A DNA stretch of 64,000 bases from Undaria pinnatifida (lineage: Eukaryota > Sar > Phaeophyceae > Laminariales > Alariaceae). Each line of letters starts with the position of its first letter. Position 1 is the stretch's first letter. Positions 21,411 to 46,600 of this stretch are shown one piece after another. A program made the position numbers and the translations under genes. Under the pieces are notes generated by a model. The model worked only from the letters and a program-made list of their open reading frames with translations, had not been told where the DNA came from and did not search any database. The stretch lies in NCBI GenBank assembly GCA_012845835.1, contig JABAKD010000027.1, positions 8,425,364-8,489,363 of the forward strand. Direction: 5' to 3'.

Positions 21411-22150
21411 TGCTCGTCGTCTCCCAGCTCTTCCCAAGAACAAACTCGTTCTTCCTCCTCCTGTTTCCCCCAGAAATTAAATCGCCCTCCTTGCTCCGTG
21501 CGGTCAGAAGTCCATGTCAACGGGCACGAATACGTCCTCTGCTGTTCAGGCTGGTGCTCCAACGACCTTGCGGCGTTCTCGCTCGATGACTGCTGCATCA
21601 AATGGGTCTGGCAAGATGGTGAGGCATGGCTATCTTTGGCCTGCGCTCCCTTCCGTTCTGCTCGTGCCTCTATTTGTGCTCGGCTTGCCTCGGCGGCGTC
21701 TCGCTGGTCTTGCAACTCACATACTATTTCGTATGCTCGCCTTTGTATTTCGACTGCGTATTGTTGGATCGCTTCCGTTTCTTCAGCAGAGCAGGGCAGC
21801 TGGGTTTGATAGTCCCAGGTTGAGAAATCCTCCTGAGGGGGCATCTCCGCTATGGCCTGCCGCAGAGCATCTGAGTAATACATGTAGCCCTCTGACAATG
21901 GGCTTGTCGCCCATTGATGCTGCTGTCCATGTGCTGGATCATGCGTGGGATGCTCGGGTGACTGAACGGCTCTCCCCCTGGGCTGGTATCCCTGGTTTTG
22001 GGGTCGTTCTTTTGCTCTCCGGGCAGCTTCCTCGCGTCGGACCGCTGATACAGCAGCATCGAAGATCTCACGAAGCCGACGGCGCTCTTCTTCGGGCAGG
22101 TGGGCTCCGATATTGGGGTCTATTTTGCCCCAGCCCCTAGCACCGGTTAT
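20963..22150 (-). CDS. Unrecognised ORF ending in the palindrome; possibly TE-derived or a decaying gene
   Basis: One frame is open from 22150 to the stop at 20963, nearly 400 codons, with coding-like composition. An acidic/basic region (EEERRRLREIFDAAV near the start) is followed by Gln-rich segments, a Trp/Glu-rich patch (WEELGDDEQWW) and a conserved CRAVIDGMHRQAGDAQRG block. The block recurs on the other strand in the left palindrome arm, where it is frameshifted. Upstream, 22250-22152 follows an excellent acceptor (CTCTCTTCCCAG) and is open in a different frame (PDGDPDFVTPVSASQ), so a one-base frameshift or a small unseen intron separates the two. The last ~15 codons run into the loop. 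I recognise no Gag, transposase or enzyme motif. Confidence 0.35.
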   Translation of the reverse strand: MTGARGWGKIDPNIGAHLPEEERRRLREIFDAAVSAVRREEAARRAKERPQNQGYQPRGRAVQSPEHPTHDPAHGQQHQWATSPLSEGYMYYSDALRQAIAEMPPQEDFSTWDYQTQLPCSAEETEAIQQYAVEIQRRAYEIVCELQDQRDAAEASRAQIEARAERKGAQAKDSHASPSCQTHLMQQSSSENAARSLEHQPEQQRTYSCPLTWTSDRTEQGGRFNFWGKQEEEERVCSWEELGDDEQWWNNMVVAELGVVEKQQQESPPPAWPDEDDGTGGEKPISSAPRGRLSGKHVTLLCRAVIDGMHRQAGDAQRGRIFETVDAQGGGEHERQEKDWESRRLGVGLGFGWFGFFRGAWGGAWTTEKALSATRASTREREDHRLPQEAQKGRR

Positions 22151-22559
22151 CTAGTCGTACGATCTTGCTAGCATGATGGATGAACCCAGGCGTTGAGGGC
22201 ACAGGCTGGCTCGCGGAGACGGGAGTCACGAAATCCGGATCACCATCGGGCTGGGAAGAGAGAAGAAATAGAAAATATGTGAAAAGAAGGAAGAAAAGTG
22301 CAGTGCCACTCAAGGGCTTTTCCCACTCCCTCACGTGATGACCCTAATCATGGGATCAGGGACCACTTATTGATTTTATTATATCCGTTCACGAAACCAT
22401 AGGTTCTCCTGCATCTCCGAAGATGCTACACCAAAATACCACTTAGTAAATCATATTTGTGCACAGGCATAAACCAACAAGTACAGCATGGGTTTCTCCC
22501 ATGCTGATCTTGTTTTTATGATCGGACATGCCTTCAACCGAAAAAAAATTGAGCACACT

Positions 22560-22815
22560 ATCTGTTATGCTGCAGCATGCTCCTGTACGAGTACCTGTTT
22601 TCGGGAAGTTGGTCGACGAGACCCACGCACAGCGACACTGGCCCGGCTCTGGTCCCGTGTGCCGTGCTGCTGTTACTACCGCTGCTTCTACACCTTCTGC
22701 TGTACGAGTAGTAGCCATTTTCAGGAGGTTGTTGGACGGATTTTTCTTTCTGTAAAATCTATGCTGCTGTACGAGTACCTATTTTCCAGGAGGTTGATCG
22801 ACGACTTATTTTCCT
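22560..22815. repeat. Copies of the left-flank repeat to the right of the palindrome ORF
   Basis: CCTGTACGAGTACCTGTTTT, GTTGGTCGACGAGACCCACG and TGCCGTGCTGCTGTTACTAC match 20281-20390 in the same orientation, and a second partial copy lies at 22760-22805. The palindrome unit is therefore flanked by direct repeats. Confidence 0.7.
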
Positions 22816-23488
22816 CTCCGAGCACAGAACGGAAATATCAAACAGCGTAGATGTTCGCCCACAATACCGGAGATAGATATATGCTGATCGTCCTGTCAAG
22901 AGTGCAACCGAAAAAAACGGGAGAACCATCATATCTAAGCTGCTGCTGCTGTCCGAGCACCTGCTATATCCACAAGCAAGCCCACAAGCGCGTCGAGAAC
23001 AACAACAGCTCTCGCTCATCATACCTTTTTCGTTCGGGATACCCGAAGCAGTCATGTCGAACCTACCGGTACACCCTCAGTTCGATAAGTCCTTATTCCC
23101 CGCGTTAAAGACGCTCTGGAAAAAAAAAATGTGTGTCTTCACAGCGGTGTTGTGTACAAGGAACTCCATATATGATGCATCGCCGATATGACTACTGCAG
23201 GTACTGAGGCCGCGCCTCATTACCACCCATTACTAGTATGGGTCAGCGGCGTCCTTGCTGTGGCGGTTGCGCTGGGGTTCGAAAATCTCGGACGATGTGT
23301 CGTAATTATCTGCAGGATTTTTTCCAAGTCTTCCATGGTATGGAGCCTTCTCCCATCGCCGAAAGAGCGAGAGCCCAAGTTGGCAACAATTGATACAAAT
23401 CGGCGAGCAGTGGAAACGCTGAAACCCTCCGCGGTAAAATGAAGGCACGTACCCGGGGGGAAAAGGGGCGACACCCGTGTTTAACGCC

Positions 23489-23572
23489 TATACACCTGGA
23501 AACCCTTTCGGGGACAAAATTTACTCGGATTTAGTATAGGGAAAGATTTGGGGGCTCTAAAGGTTTAACGCT
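23489..23572 (+). mobile_element. MITE-like repeat, GGGTTAA family
   Basis: CTGGAAACCCTTTCGGGGAC, TTTACTCGGATTTAGTATAG, GGGGGCTCTAAAGGTTTAA, in the order of the 15648 copy. Confidence 0.65.
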
Positions 23573-23689
23573 GAGGGTAAGCACAAGAAAGTTCTGCCTG
23601 ATAAGCTGGCAATTAAAATTGATTAAAAAAAGGCGAGCAGCCAAGCCATGAAAAACCGATACCGGTTGTCACGACAGCCGCAACGCTTC

Positions 23690-24600
23690 ATTGGCGAGGT
23701 TTGAATCAGAACCACGGGGAAGTTTTGGAGAACCCCCGGGTTTCAGGACTTGCGTTTCGGGTTTGGGTTCGGGTTGGAGTTACGAACCGCTCTCGAGGGC
23801 CGCGAGAGCTGGAGCGACGAGGTTCAACAATTTAACGGGTCTACGGCGTGGTACGCGCCTTTCGTTACGGTTTTATGCACCACGAGAGACGCTGCTGCAG
23901 GGCTTCGCCGATGTTGCACGCTTTCCGTGGGAGATGGCTGGTGTGCTGGAGAGGATGGTCTTGAATCCCCCCGTATAGTCGTGATTTCACTCCCGCCTCG
24001 CACGTCATCATGCATAGTTTACTATACTACCGCTGTATAATAAAATATCTCCCCTCACCCCCCAACTCGGGCTCGTGTATGGGTCTGTCTTTCTCGAGTT
24101 GCTATTACGGGAAGGGAGGGATACCGATAAGGTATATTGGCTGGCCGACGGGGGGGGGGGGCAGCTCCGCACTCTCGCCGCAGATACGGGAGAGGTATTG
24201 TTCGTCTGTTCGGGTGTTCATCCGATTGCGACCCTGCGAATCTTGGCTAATGCACAGCCCGATCGAAATCAAGACGAAAAAAGCCTGTGGCAATATGGTT
24301 GCTGTTACGGTACGTATCTGATATGGTGACTCCACAGCAGAAGAACTGCACTTATTAGGGCAAGGCGTGCCTCACCCGTGAACAGCTGCGGCGAACCTTA
24401 CTAGCCCGGGTCGACATATGCAAAGCGATGGATGCATACCTGCATAACATTGCTGCGCACAACGAATGCTCGAAAGGCTCGTGCGGTACTGCTTGCAGCT
24501 GCTGCTCAGCTGCTGCTGCGGTGGTTTGGGGTGTGGGGACGACGGCGGGCACGCTATCGAATTCACTTGGAAAAACTATAAGTACCAAGTTGCGCCGCAA
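23690..24600 (+). CDS. Possible exons of an unrecognised gene (unresolved)
   Basis: Three stretches are GC-rich and coding-like. At 23755-23980 two plus frames compete, one with LELRTALEGRESW and one with VARFPWEMAGVLER and a stop. At 24085-24310 a frame contains DTDKVYWLADGGGG then QLRTLAADTGEVLF, resembling a beta-propeller blade, and reaches a GTACGT donor; a 12-G run inside it makes the frame uncertain. At 24360-24615 a frame reads CLTREQLRRTLLARVDICKA and ends KLRRKRKR-stop. Phases between them do not join cleanly, so no gene model is given. Position and strand would place it just upstream of the TMX-like gene. Confidence 0.2.
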
Positions 24601-25012
24601 GCGAAAAAGGTGACAAAAAATAAGCAAATTCCAAGAGCACCGACAGCTTCGTCGTGGCACTCACCCAATGCTCAGGAGGCAAAGCAAGGTCCATACGAAC
24701 GCCCACTTCAGCGCCGATACCATCCGGACCCGCATGGTTCTCCTGCGCTCTCAACTAAACTACGCTCAGGCCCACACGTGTGACAGGCAGATTTTCTGAA
24801 AAAAAAAAATACTGCTTCTAGGGGTTTCCACCACAGCTAGTTGGCGTTACTGTTATTCATCCCCGCGACAACCGCGCCAACGTTCGCGTTCACGCCCCAC
24901 CTTGCTCCTGTAGCTGCTCGCACGCCAGTGACACTTCAGCAAGAGGACACCTGTACAAGGGATAGCTCAACCTATCGTCTGCCTTGTCTGGAGAGGGATC
25001 GCAGTAGCGGAA

Positions 25013-38138
<13,126 letters not shown>

Positions 38139-38330
38139 GGGTCTTAATGGTTACTGCTATTAGACCAAAGGAAGACCGAGGATTAACATGGTCGTGGTGG
38201 AGACTGCTAAGAGATCAAAGCAGGACGAAGGATCTCATCAACCCTGACTGAACTATCGCTGTTTAATGGTGATTCAGACGAAAGCAAGACTAAGGATTAC
38301 ATGATATCTGACTGAATTATCGCCGTCTTG
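38139..38330 (+). repeat. Degenerate repeats of the last-exon 3' end
   Basis: The end of exon 6 (CACTGCTAAGAGGCCAAAAC then AGGACTAAGG) recurs as TTACTGCTATTAGACCAAAG, GAGACTGCTAAGAGATCAAA and GACGAAAGCAAGACTAAGG. This is the probable 3' untranslated region; the copies are not in one frame. Confidence 0.6.
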
Positions 38331-40489
38331 TGGCCCAGCCCCGCGCAACACGTATAAATAAGGATTGACGATTGATTGAAGCTTGACTGGATTGGCGCCG
38401 TTGTGTGGTGATCCAGCCCCCGCGCGTTTCACTTTTTGTTTTCGCCCAGGTGCCGGTATGAGCCCGTGCTGCGCAATGATGGTGGTGGTATGGTCATGTT
38501 GTCACATTCGTTTATCTGAAATCTAGCGCCGTGGACGCAAAAGAAAGACTGAAAAAAGCAATGTAAACCCACGTAAATGGTCAGAACCGAACTGAGCATC
38601 GATCCGAGCGCCGATCCTATTCGATCCGAACTGGACCGGACCGCACCGAACCGGCCCGCAGCCTGTTGGAGACCCGCTGTGTGTAAAAACATGACTAACA
38701 CAAGAGCAGCGCTTTCAGTGCCTTCCTTGTTTTTGTATGGGAGAAGGTAGGGTGACAGGTGGGGCACCCGAGAAGATGCTGGTGCTGGTGCAGGTGCTGA
38801 TGCTGGTTGTGGGAAGAGTTCTGCTGCTGCAGCTGCGTGCTGCTGTTGGGGCTTTAGTTGTTGTCGCTGTTGCTGTTGATGCTGTTAGGGCTTATTCTGT
38901 TGCTTAGGCTGAGGCTGTCGTAGCTGCTGGTGCTGCTGGTGCTGCTGCACACACAGGGACACAAGCTGCAACGAACTCCGCGCGACCGGGAGGGATACGT
39001 CTGCACGCGTGTGTATGTCTAGTCAGGTTTGAGGAGGGGGAGGAGCGACGGGTCGGAGAAGGGGAAGGAGGCGGGCAGAGGGGCTAGTGGTGCTGTTGCC
39101 AGGTAGACATCTAGTGCACGGCAGGCAGGCAGCGAAGCCGTGGTTTCGTCCATGTTTTTTTTCGGAAATACGGCGGACACGAGGTCAAACGTGGTGGTAC
39201 CCGATCACAATTAGGCGAGCGATCCCCTCCTTAAGCCTCCCCCCCCCCGCCCCGTCCCACGCCGCCTCCGCGGTATGTGGCACGCAGAAGTGATGGTGCT
39301 GCTGCCGCACGGTCACGCCGTGCGCGGTGTGCTGCTTTGCTTTGGGGGGGGGGTGTTTGTTTGGGGGCGAGAGGGTGTGTGCGTGGGAGAGCGGGGATTG
39401 CGAGGGCAGTTTCAACGCGGTAGAATATATATATATATATATATTTGTTGTTTCGGCGATTGTCGAACGCCGAGATGTCAGCGCCTAGCGTTGTCGTTTT
39501 GGGAGGGGGGAAACGTAGGTTGAGATGGTTCTGATCGACGAAACGAAATGGGGTTTATTTTCTGGCCGTCCCAGGCTTCCACCTGCCCAGCCTAGCGGGG
39601 GTTGAAAGACGTTTGAAGGGTTATTTTTAGTATTTGTTGTCATGTTGCCTGTTTTTTTTCTGATTTTGGTTTGTTCTCTTTTTCGGCTGTTTTGCGTCGC
39701 AACAGAACGGAGAAATGGAGGAACCATCAACCAGAATGTAGACTACCTATGGTAAGGGTTTAGCAGTGAAGGGGGCATGCTGATTGCTGAGTGGCTGAAT
39801 GCAAGGGCCAATGTTGTTATGATGTTGGAAGGAATCCTTCCGAGTCGTTGAGAAACCCAGCTCCCCGTGGATAGAGACGAAGGTGAAGCCCCGGGCATAT
39901 TTGCTGGTGATGTCAATTTGGCGCGACTGAGTTGATGTGGGAACCGCTGGTATTGGTGGTGGGTGGCCAGTGGAGGTTACTACAAACTTGTAATGATGTA
40001 GTCGATTTTGAGATGCCTGTGGTTTGCCATAATGTTGGGAGGGCCCGGTGCGTGTTGTAGGTTCTATTGTTCGGTTACATCACCGTATGTATCAGAGTAG
40101 CATGTTTTAATATGGCCGTGATGTGAAGAAATCGTGATACGTCTCATCAGCAGGACTGGGAATTCACATTTTGTGTTGTATGACGATACGATGGCGTTGT
40201 TGGCTATTGGCGCTTCGTCTAGAACCCATACGTCCACGATGTACAATATGAAGATGATGTTCATGTGATGTCTTCCATCCCATGACCTACAATGAAGTAT
40301 TCCAGGGTCAACTAGTGTCACAAGCACGTTCGGCCCCATAAAACGGGTTACTGGCACTGCGCAAATGGCGCGTCAAAAGTACAACGTATTGGTGGAACTC
40401 CTGCTGCTAGTGCTACGGGAGTATTTTTTTTTACTCGTGTTGCCTAGCATGCCATTACTGCGCGCTTGCTTTACCCTTCACATGTGCGC
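38331..40489. other. No supported gene; CTG microsatellite and purine tract
   Basis: CTGGTGCTG/TGCTGTTGC repeats at 38775-38950, GGA-rich tract at 39030-39085, a short (TA)n at 39425. No splice-consistent coding sequence found. Confidence 0.45.
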
Positions 40490-41215
40490 TACTGTTTTGT
40501 ATGCGCATGTTTTGTTTTGTATGTGCATCATTAGTGTATCTGTTTGGTATGCGTATGCTCTGGTATGAGCATGGCACGTCTTATCGTATGCGCATGCTTT
40601 GTTTCGTATGCGATTGTTTGCGCATGCTCTGTTTTATATGCGCGTACTCTGCTTTCTATGCGCATGATCTAATTTGTATGGGTATGCTCTGCTTTGTATG
40701 CGTATGCTCTGCTTTGTATGCGCATGATCTAGTTTGTGTGCACATGATCTGCTTTGTAAGCGCAAAACTCTGTTTAGTGTACGCGCAACTCTGTGTAGTA
40801 TGCGCATGACTGTTTTGCATGCGCATACTCTGTTTAGCACGCGCATGTTTTTGGCGTGCGCATGGGCGTTTTTGTATGCGCATGATCTACTTTGTGTGCA
40901 CGAGGTTCTGTTTTGTAGGTTCATGCTCTGCTTTTGTATTCGCATGACTTGCTTTTCATGCACATTACCTCTTTATTGACATGTGCATGGTCCTTTTCTG
41001 TGCACATAACCTGCTTTGTATGTGCATGCTCTGTTTAGTGTGCGCATGACTCTGCTTCGGATGGGCATGATCTAATTCGGTATGCGCGCATGCCTCTGTT
41101 TAGTGTGCGCATGACTGCTTTGTATGCGAATGCTCTGTTTAGTGTGCGCAAAACTCTTTTTTGTATGCATATGCTTTGCTTTGTATGCACATCATGCTCT
41201 TCGATACGCGCGCGA
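40490..41215. repeat. TGTATGCGCATGCTCTG minisatellite
   Basis: About 30 degenerate units of 20-24 bp built on the palindromic TGCGCATG/TGCGCA with CTCTGTTT or GATCTACTTTG spacers. Open in both directions (Met/Cys/Leu-rich on +, His/Lys-rich on -), explained by the repeat. Confidence 0.9.
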
Positions 41216-42830
41216 GGCTTCCCGGCGGTCGCGGCCCGACCCACGCACCCAGACACCAGCCGGGCTTGTTCTCGCTCGTAGACACGGAAATACTAAAAAC
41301 CCACGACACACCCTCCCCGTAAGGTGGTGCTATGGTATACCTTGTCCCCCATTGCGGCGTCATCATTTGTAGCAAGTGTCCCCTCATCGTACCTGGCAAG
41401 CCCTCACGCCTAACCACCTCATGACGAAAAAAACACGCATCATCGCCGACAATGCGAGAGAGCGCGAGTTGGCTCAAGTCCACGACCTTCAAGCAGTGGG
41501 AGTGCTAAATTCACCTTACGCAGGATGAAAATAACGATAGAAACTACCGGGGGAGAGAAGGGACGACGCCTGTGGCCTCTGGCCACAGCTTGTCCAGAAC
41601 GCCGGCAAGAATAAATCTCCCACGAATGGAGCTGGAAAGTAAATCGATGACCAAAGAAACAAGAAGAGAACGCGGGGTGTGAGAAAAACGGGATAAGCGC
41701 CGAAGCATGTAGGTGCCGCGAAAGTGGCCGGGGCGGCCCAAAGCGAAATACGCGCGTTTGCTGCACGCTTGCTACGCGGTTGCTACGCCGCTGATACCTC
41801 ACGCGGCTGCTACTTGGTTGCTTTGTGCGCTTAAGCCGGAGAGGCGAGAAGAGTGTCGCACGCAATCGTCTATTCGGTAGAAAACTCACGATAGCTGGCG
41901 GCGCGTGTGTGCTTTTTCTTAGCATTAAACCGTTATTCCCACCCATCCACATCTAGCACGCTAAGTGTCCGTGCTGATTGTTCACCCTTGTGCTTAAAGA
42001 AATACTATTATAAAAGTAATGTCGTCAAAATGTTGTCCTTGAAAGGGGGCGGTCAGGTTGCGCGGTGCTTTAGGTCGCAGCCGCAGCGGAAGCGGGACGC
42101 ACCACGCCACAAAGAAAAGAAAAAAAACGTGGGCCCCTGTTGCCGGGAGTCCTCCAGCCCGAATCCGTTCGTTTACAGTTACTCTCAGTGTTCGTCACAT
42201 TTTCACAATTGCATGTTTCTCAGCCGCCGTCTTGATCGCGGTATAAAATACCGGTGCAATTTACTCAATCAAGATGTTTACAAATTTCAAACGGTGTTTA
42301 CAACTTATGCACGATGTGTTTACAGTTTACTCGCGATGCGTTGCGCGGCCTTAAGGGCACACGCAGGGAGTGAGGGTCGTCAAAGTCGACCGGTGCTAAA
42401 AATCTTACATACGGTACAAATCTACCGTCTGCGTACAACTTTGCTGTCTTTTTTCGAAAACAGCCACATTACATGAACCAAACAACAGTGGCAACGACCA
42501 CGACAGTACTTACACCACCACCAACACCAACAGCACTAATACTAAACAAACAGTCACCCGCCAAGTATGCGCTACCGCTTCTACCGTAATCACACAGCAC
42601 AATACATACCGTACCACGTCACAGTATAACACACTGTACCATACCGTTCATACCGTACAATACCTTACCATACCATACCACACCGTAAATTTATCATTAT
42701 ACCGCGGACTGGATGCAACACAATTCGCTCAAAAGCTGCCAACAGGAAACACAGCCGCCGCCACACGAAACTGGCGAGGAGGTCGCGCCAAAAACTCAAG
42801 TCGATCAAAAGTCGATCAAACGTCGACCCC
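41216..42830. other. No firmly supported gene
   Basis: On the minus strand, 41330-41490 has a coding-like frame (VVDLSQLALSRIVGDDACFF) but no recognised domain or clear splice partner. ATACCGTAC/CCATACC short repeats occur at 42595-42690. Confidence 0.35.
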
Positions 42831-43600
42831 CCCTGGTTCAGAGACAGTGATTTCGTCCTGACCAAAAAACTGTACACGAACAGAGTGACACAAACGCAAA
42901 CCCGACACCCAACCGACGCTACCAGTCGCGACGACAACAGCCCAGCAGCAGCAAAATGAGCAACAGCAACGACACCCGACCAAGAACGTAAACTAGTACG
43001 AACACCGGTTTTTCAAGCACGCTTTACAGCCAAAACAAAAACTGCTGCTACTGCTGCTGCTGCTGTTGCCGCTGCTGCTGCTGCTCCAATTTCAAACTCG
43101 CGACTGGAGGAAGCGACACCGCCAGATGTAACTCCAAGCGTAACGTCGCGCCACACTTCCCTTCTCCTTCCCCTTCCCCTTCCCACTGTGACAAAATGTA
43201 TTCCCGGCTGGTTCAGAGACGGTGATGCCGTCCTGAAAAAAAAACAGGCGCACGGACAGCGCGACGAAAACTTACACCCGACACCTGGCCAACGCTAGCG
43301 ACGACAACAGCGACGATAACACAGGTCAGCAGCAGAAGCAGAAGCAGCAATAGCAACGCCAACCGACTAAGAACAGAAAATAAGCAAACTGAGCGGTTTT
43401 TCAAGGACGATTCACAGCTACAACATGCTGCCGTCGCTGTCGCTGCTGCTACTGTTACTGCTGCTGTGGCCGCTGCCGTTACTGCTGCTGCCGCCGCTAC
43501 TGCTACTGCTGCTGCCTGCATTTCAGACAAGCGACTGGACGACATGACGCTACCAACTTCAATCTGAAGCGTCACGTCGCGTCGCACCCCCCTTCCCCTT
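42831..43600. repeat. ~375-bp tandem duplication overlapping a gene 3' end
   Basis: Copy 1 (about 42831-43190) and copy 2 (about 43207-43600) share TGGTTCAGAGAC.GTGAT, GTCCTGA, CGACACC..CCGACGCTA-like, GACGACAACAGC, GGTTTTTCAAG, a CTGCTGCTG run, GCGACTGGA and AGCGT.ACGTCGCG. The right end of copy 2 is the last ~40 bp of the coiled-coil gene's final exon. Confidence 0.7.
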
Positions 43601-46600
43601 CCCCCTCCCCTCCCCCGTCTCCGTCTGTGGCCTCTCTCCCATCTCCGTCTGCGCCCCCGCCCCTTTCCGGTCTTCACGCTCCCCCCCTTTCCCACCTGCG
43701 CCTTCCTCTCCTTTCTGTTCTCCCTCCTGGCTCCACTGCCGAGCCCCAATCTGGGCGCCGTACGTGTAAGCGCACACCACGGGACGCTTCTTCCATCGCC
43801 TCGAAGCCTCCAACTCCCTACATACAGCAGTAGATACCGGTATGCAGTGTAGGTAGGAGTTTGAAGAGAGTGGGCGGGTTGGAGAAGGGGGTGATTGGCG
43901 ATGCTTACGACGATGATGACGGAGTTTGAGGAGAGTAGGAAGGGGGGGGGGGGCGTACTCATTTTGTTGCTTGCCTTGGTCATTTGGCCATTGACTACGC
44001 ATCCCTTGCGAGACGGACCACCGTTTCTGCTCCTAATTTCTAACGTAGATATCTCCAACATTTTCGCTTCAGTGCGTTTCTTCCATATATCGCATGAAAA
44101 AAGGGTTTGTGAAAAAAGGATTTGCTCATATTATTTCCTTCCTGTCTGCTCGTCTGCGGCCACCATCTATCTCCTAGGATAGCGATCGTTTTCTCGCTAC
44201 TATCTAACGTACCAAACTTTTCCAAGTCACACCCGCCTATTTCCCTCATCTTCTCCTCTAGCAAATTCCGTTCCTAGTTGGATATTTCACATTCTCCCAA
44301 AACGTGGCTTCTACTCTCGTCTGTGTTGCCACAGCAGCACAGAGGGGAGCGGGGTTGGCTACGACATGGGTGATGAGGGGAGTATGAGAGGGGTAGGCGT
44401 ATGGGCAAAGGGGGTGGGGGCGGGTTGATGATGACGATGACGATTACGGGAAATTGAGGAGAGTGGGTGAGCGGGACAAGTGGAGGGGCGGGGGCTGACG
44501 ACGGCCACAATGAAACACAACAGTTTGAGAGACTGCTGCAGCCTTCCGATTTCCCTCTTCTCTTTGCTGGATCCCACCACCGAGCACTCGCACTCCCGCG
44601 GACGGCCGTCGACCAAGGCACTTGTTGTCGTCAAGAAGAAACCGTAAAGTTATTGAAACGACGAAGAACATCACACGGGTAGACTGTTCAGACCGTTCTC
44701 GATACAACGCAGGCTCTAAGGCATGGGGAACTCATGCACACACGCACGTACGCACACACGCCCACACCCATACACACGCTCACACCCATGTCCTCGCCAA
44801 TGCCCACGTCCACGTCGCGGGCCCTTAAAGCGTCGCGAACCAGCAACAATAACATCAACAACAACAACAACACCAACAATTGATCACCCAATGCGTAGCA
44901 ATCATGTCCGCAGCCCGAAGGCATAGACCACACCTATGTATCCTACCTGCGCTCGCGAAGGAGCTCCTCGTTCCGCTCTTTCGCCTCGCGCTCGTTCCGC
45001 GCTTGTCTCTTCTTGCGGCCCAGCCAACGTCTAAACGACCGGTCAATTTCGCGCCGCCTCTCTTCCTCCTCCTTTCGTCCCCCCCGCCCCTCCCCGTCTG
45101 TACCTCCCCCTTTTCGCTGGTCCCGCCGCGCTGGGAAATCGGGTCCCTCACTGCATGATCTCGTCGAGAGAATGGCAGAGGCAGAGGCAGGCCGAGCGTG
45201 GTTCCGCCGCCACTTCTGCACACGATTTTATAGTCCCGGCGCACGAATAAAGAAAAAACGAAACGAGACCAAAAAAGAGGCGAAAACAGAAAGCGAAATT
45301 TTTCGAGGGTTAAAACTCGATTTTTCGAAGGTGGCGGTACGTATATACCAGGTATATGGGACGAGACAGACGAGCCACACCTTTCCGGCGGCAGTTTTCT
45401 TTCCCACCGGGTTCGAATAAAATAATCGCGCTTGCGGCTACGGGCGCTCTCTATGTTGTTCCTAATGCAGCTCCTGCTGTTCTGATACTGCAGCTACCGA
45501 TCCTGCTGATCTTGATGCTGCTGATCTTGCTTATCTTGCAGCCGCCGATCCTGCTGTTGCTGTTGCTGCTGCTGCTCTTGCTCCTGCTGCTACTGATCCT
45601 GCTAATCCTGCTGCTGCCGCTGCTGCCGCCGATCCTGCTGCTACTGCTAATCCTTCTCCTCCTCCTGCTGCTGATGCTGCCGTTGCAGCTGCTGATCCTG
45701 CTGCGGCAGCTGCTAATCGTGTGCTTCTGCCACTGCTGCTGCTCCTAATTCTGCTGGTAATCCTGCTGCTGGTGTTAATCCTGCTGCCAATGCTGCTAAT
45801 CCTTCTTCTACTGCATCCGTTGCTGCTACTACTGCTACTGCTGTTTATACCTGAAACTCGTCCTTTGCCTTTTGGCGTCTGCGACTTTCTTCGCGCTCCA
45901 TCTCGAGGCGCTCTCTCCGCTCCAGCATCGCGTGCTTGGCCCTCAGTCGGTCGTAGCCCTCGGCCCACCCCCCGTAGGTCACATTGTACGTCAGCTGCGT
46001 GAGGGGTTTGTCAGGGGGAACGTGCACGGCGTCGCAAAATAGCAACAGGTAAGCGTCATGCCATCCATCTCTCAGAGGCCGCGTTGCCGTACCCTTTTAC
46101 AAGTGAATCACCTTGTTCGAATGTAGAAAATGCATACCTGGTACAAATAAATCAGCAGCAACAACATAACCAACAACAGCAACAGCAGCAGCAATAGCAG
46201 CAGCAACAGCAGCAGCAACAGCAGCAGCAACAACAACTACAATCAACAACAACAACTACAATCAACAACAACAACAACAACAACAACAACACCAACACCA
46301 ACACCAACACCAACACCAACACCAACAACGACAACGACAACAACAACAACAACAGCAGCAACAACAACGGCAACGACGACGACGAAAACTACAACAACTA
46401 CAACAACTACAACAACTAAACAACCAACACACACCACAACATCAGTACCTTCTTCTTGCGGCGAAAAAGCTGCTCGGCATCAATACTCTCGCCGGTTTTC
46501 CTCCCCGTCTCAACGCCCCTCCCCTCCGCCACCACGGTCGCCCCCGCCCCCCTTCCTACCCCTCTTACTGTTGCCGCCGCCGCTGCCGCTGCACCTCTAT

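Noticed and set aside
43213-44061. 282-codon minus-strand ORF
   Set aside because: It runs through a mobile-repeat fragment and a CTG microsatellite in a different frame from the supported exon at 43559-43817.
44359-44620. Alternative next exon (ALVDGRPRECEC...) for the coiled-coil gene
   Set aside because: In phase, but the exon at 43817 continues the charged helix directly and has a closer fit; this one drifts into Pro/His-rich intron-like sequence.
45356-45748. Leu/Ile-rich 'membrane protein' ORF
   Set aside because: Translation of a CTG/ATC microsatellite, antisense inside an intron.
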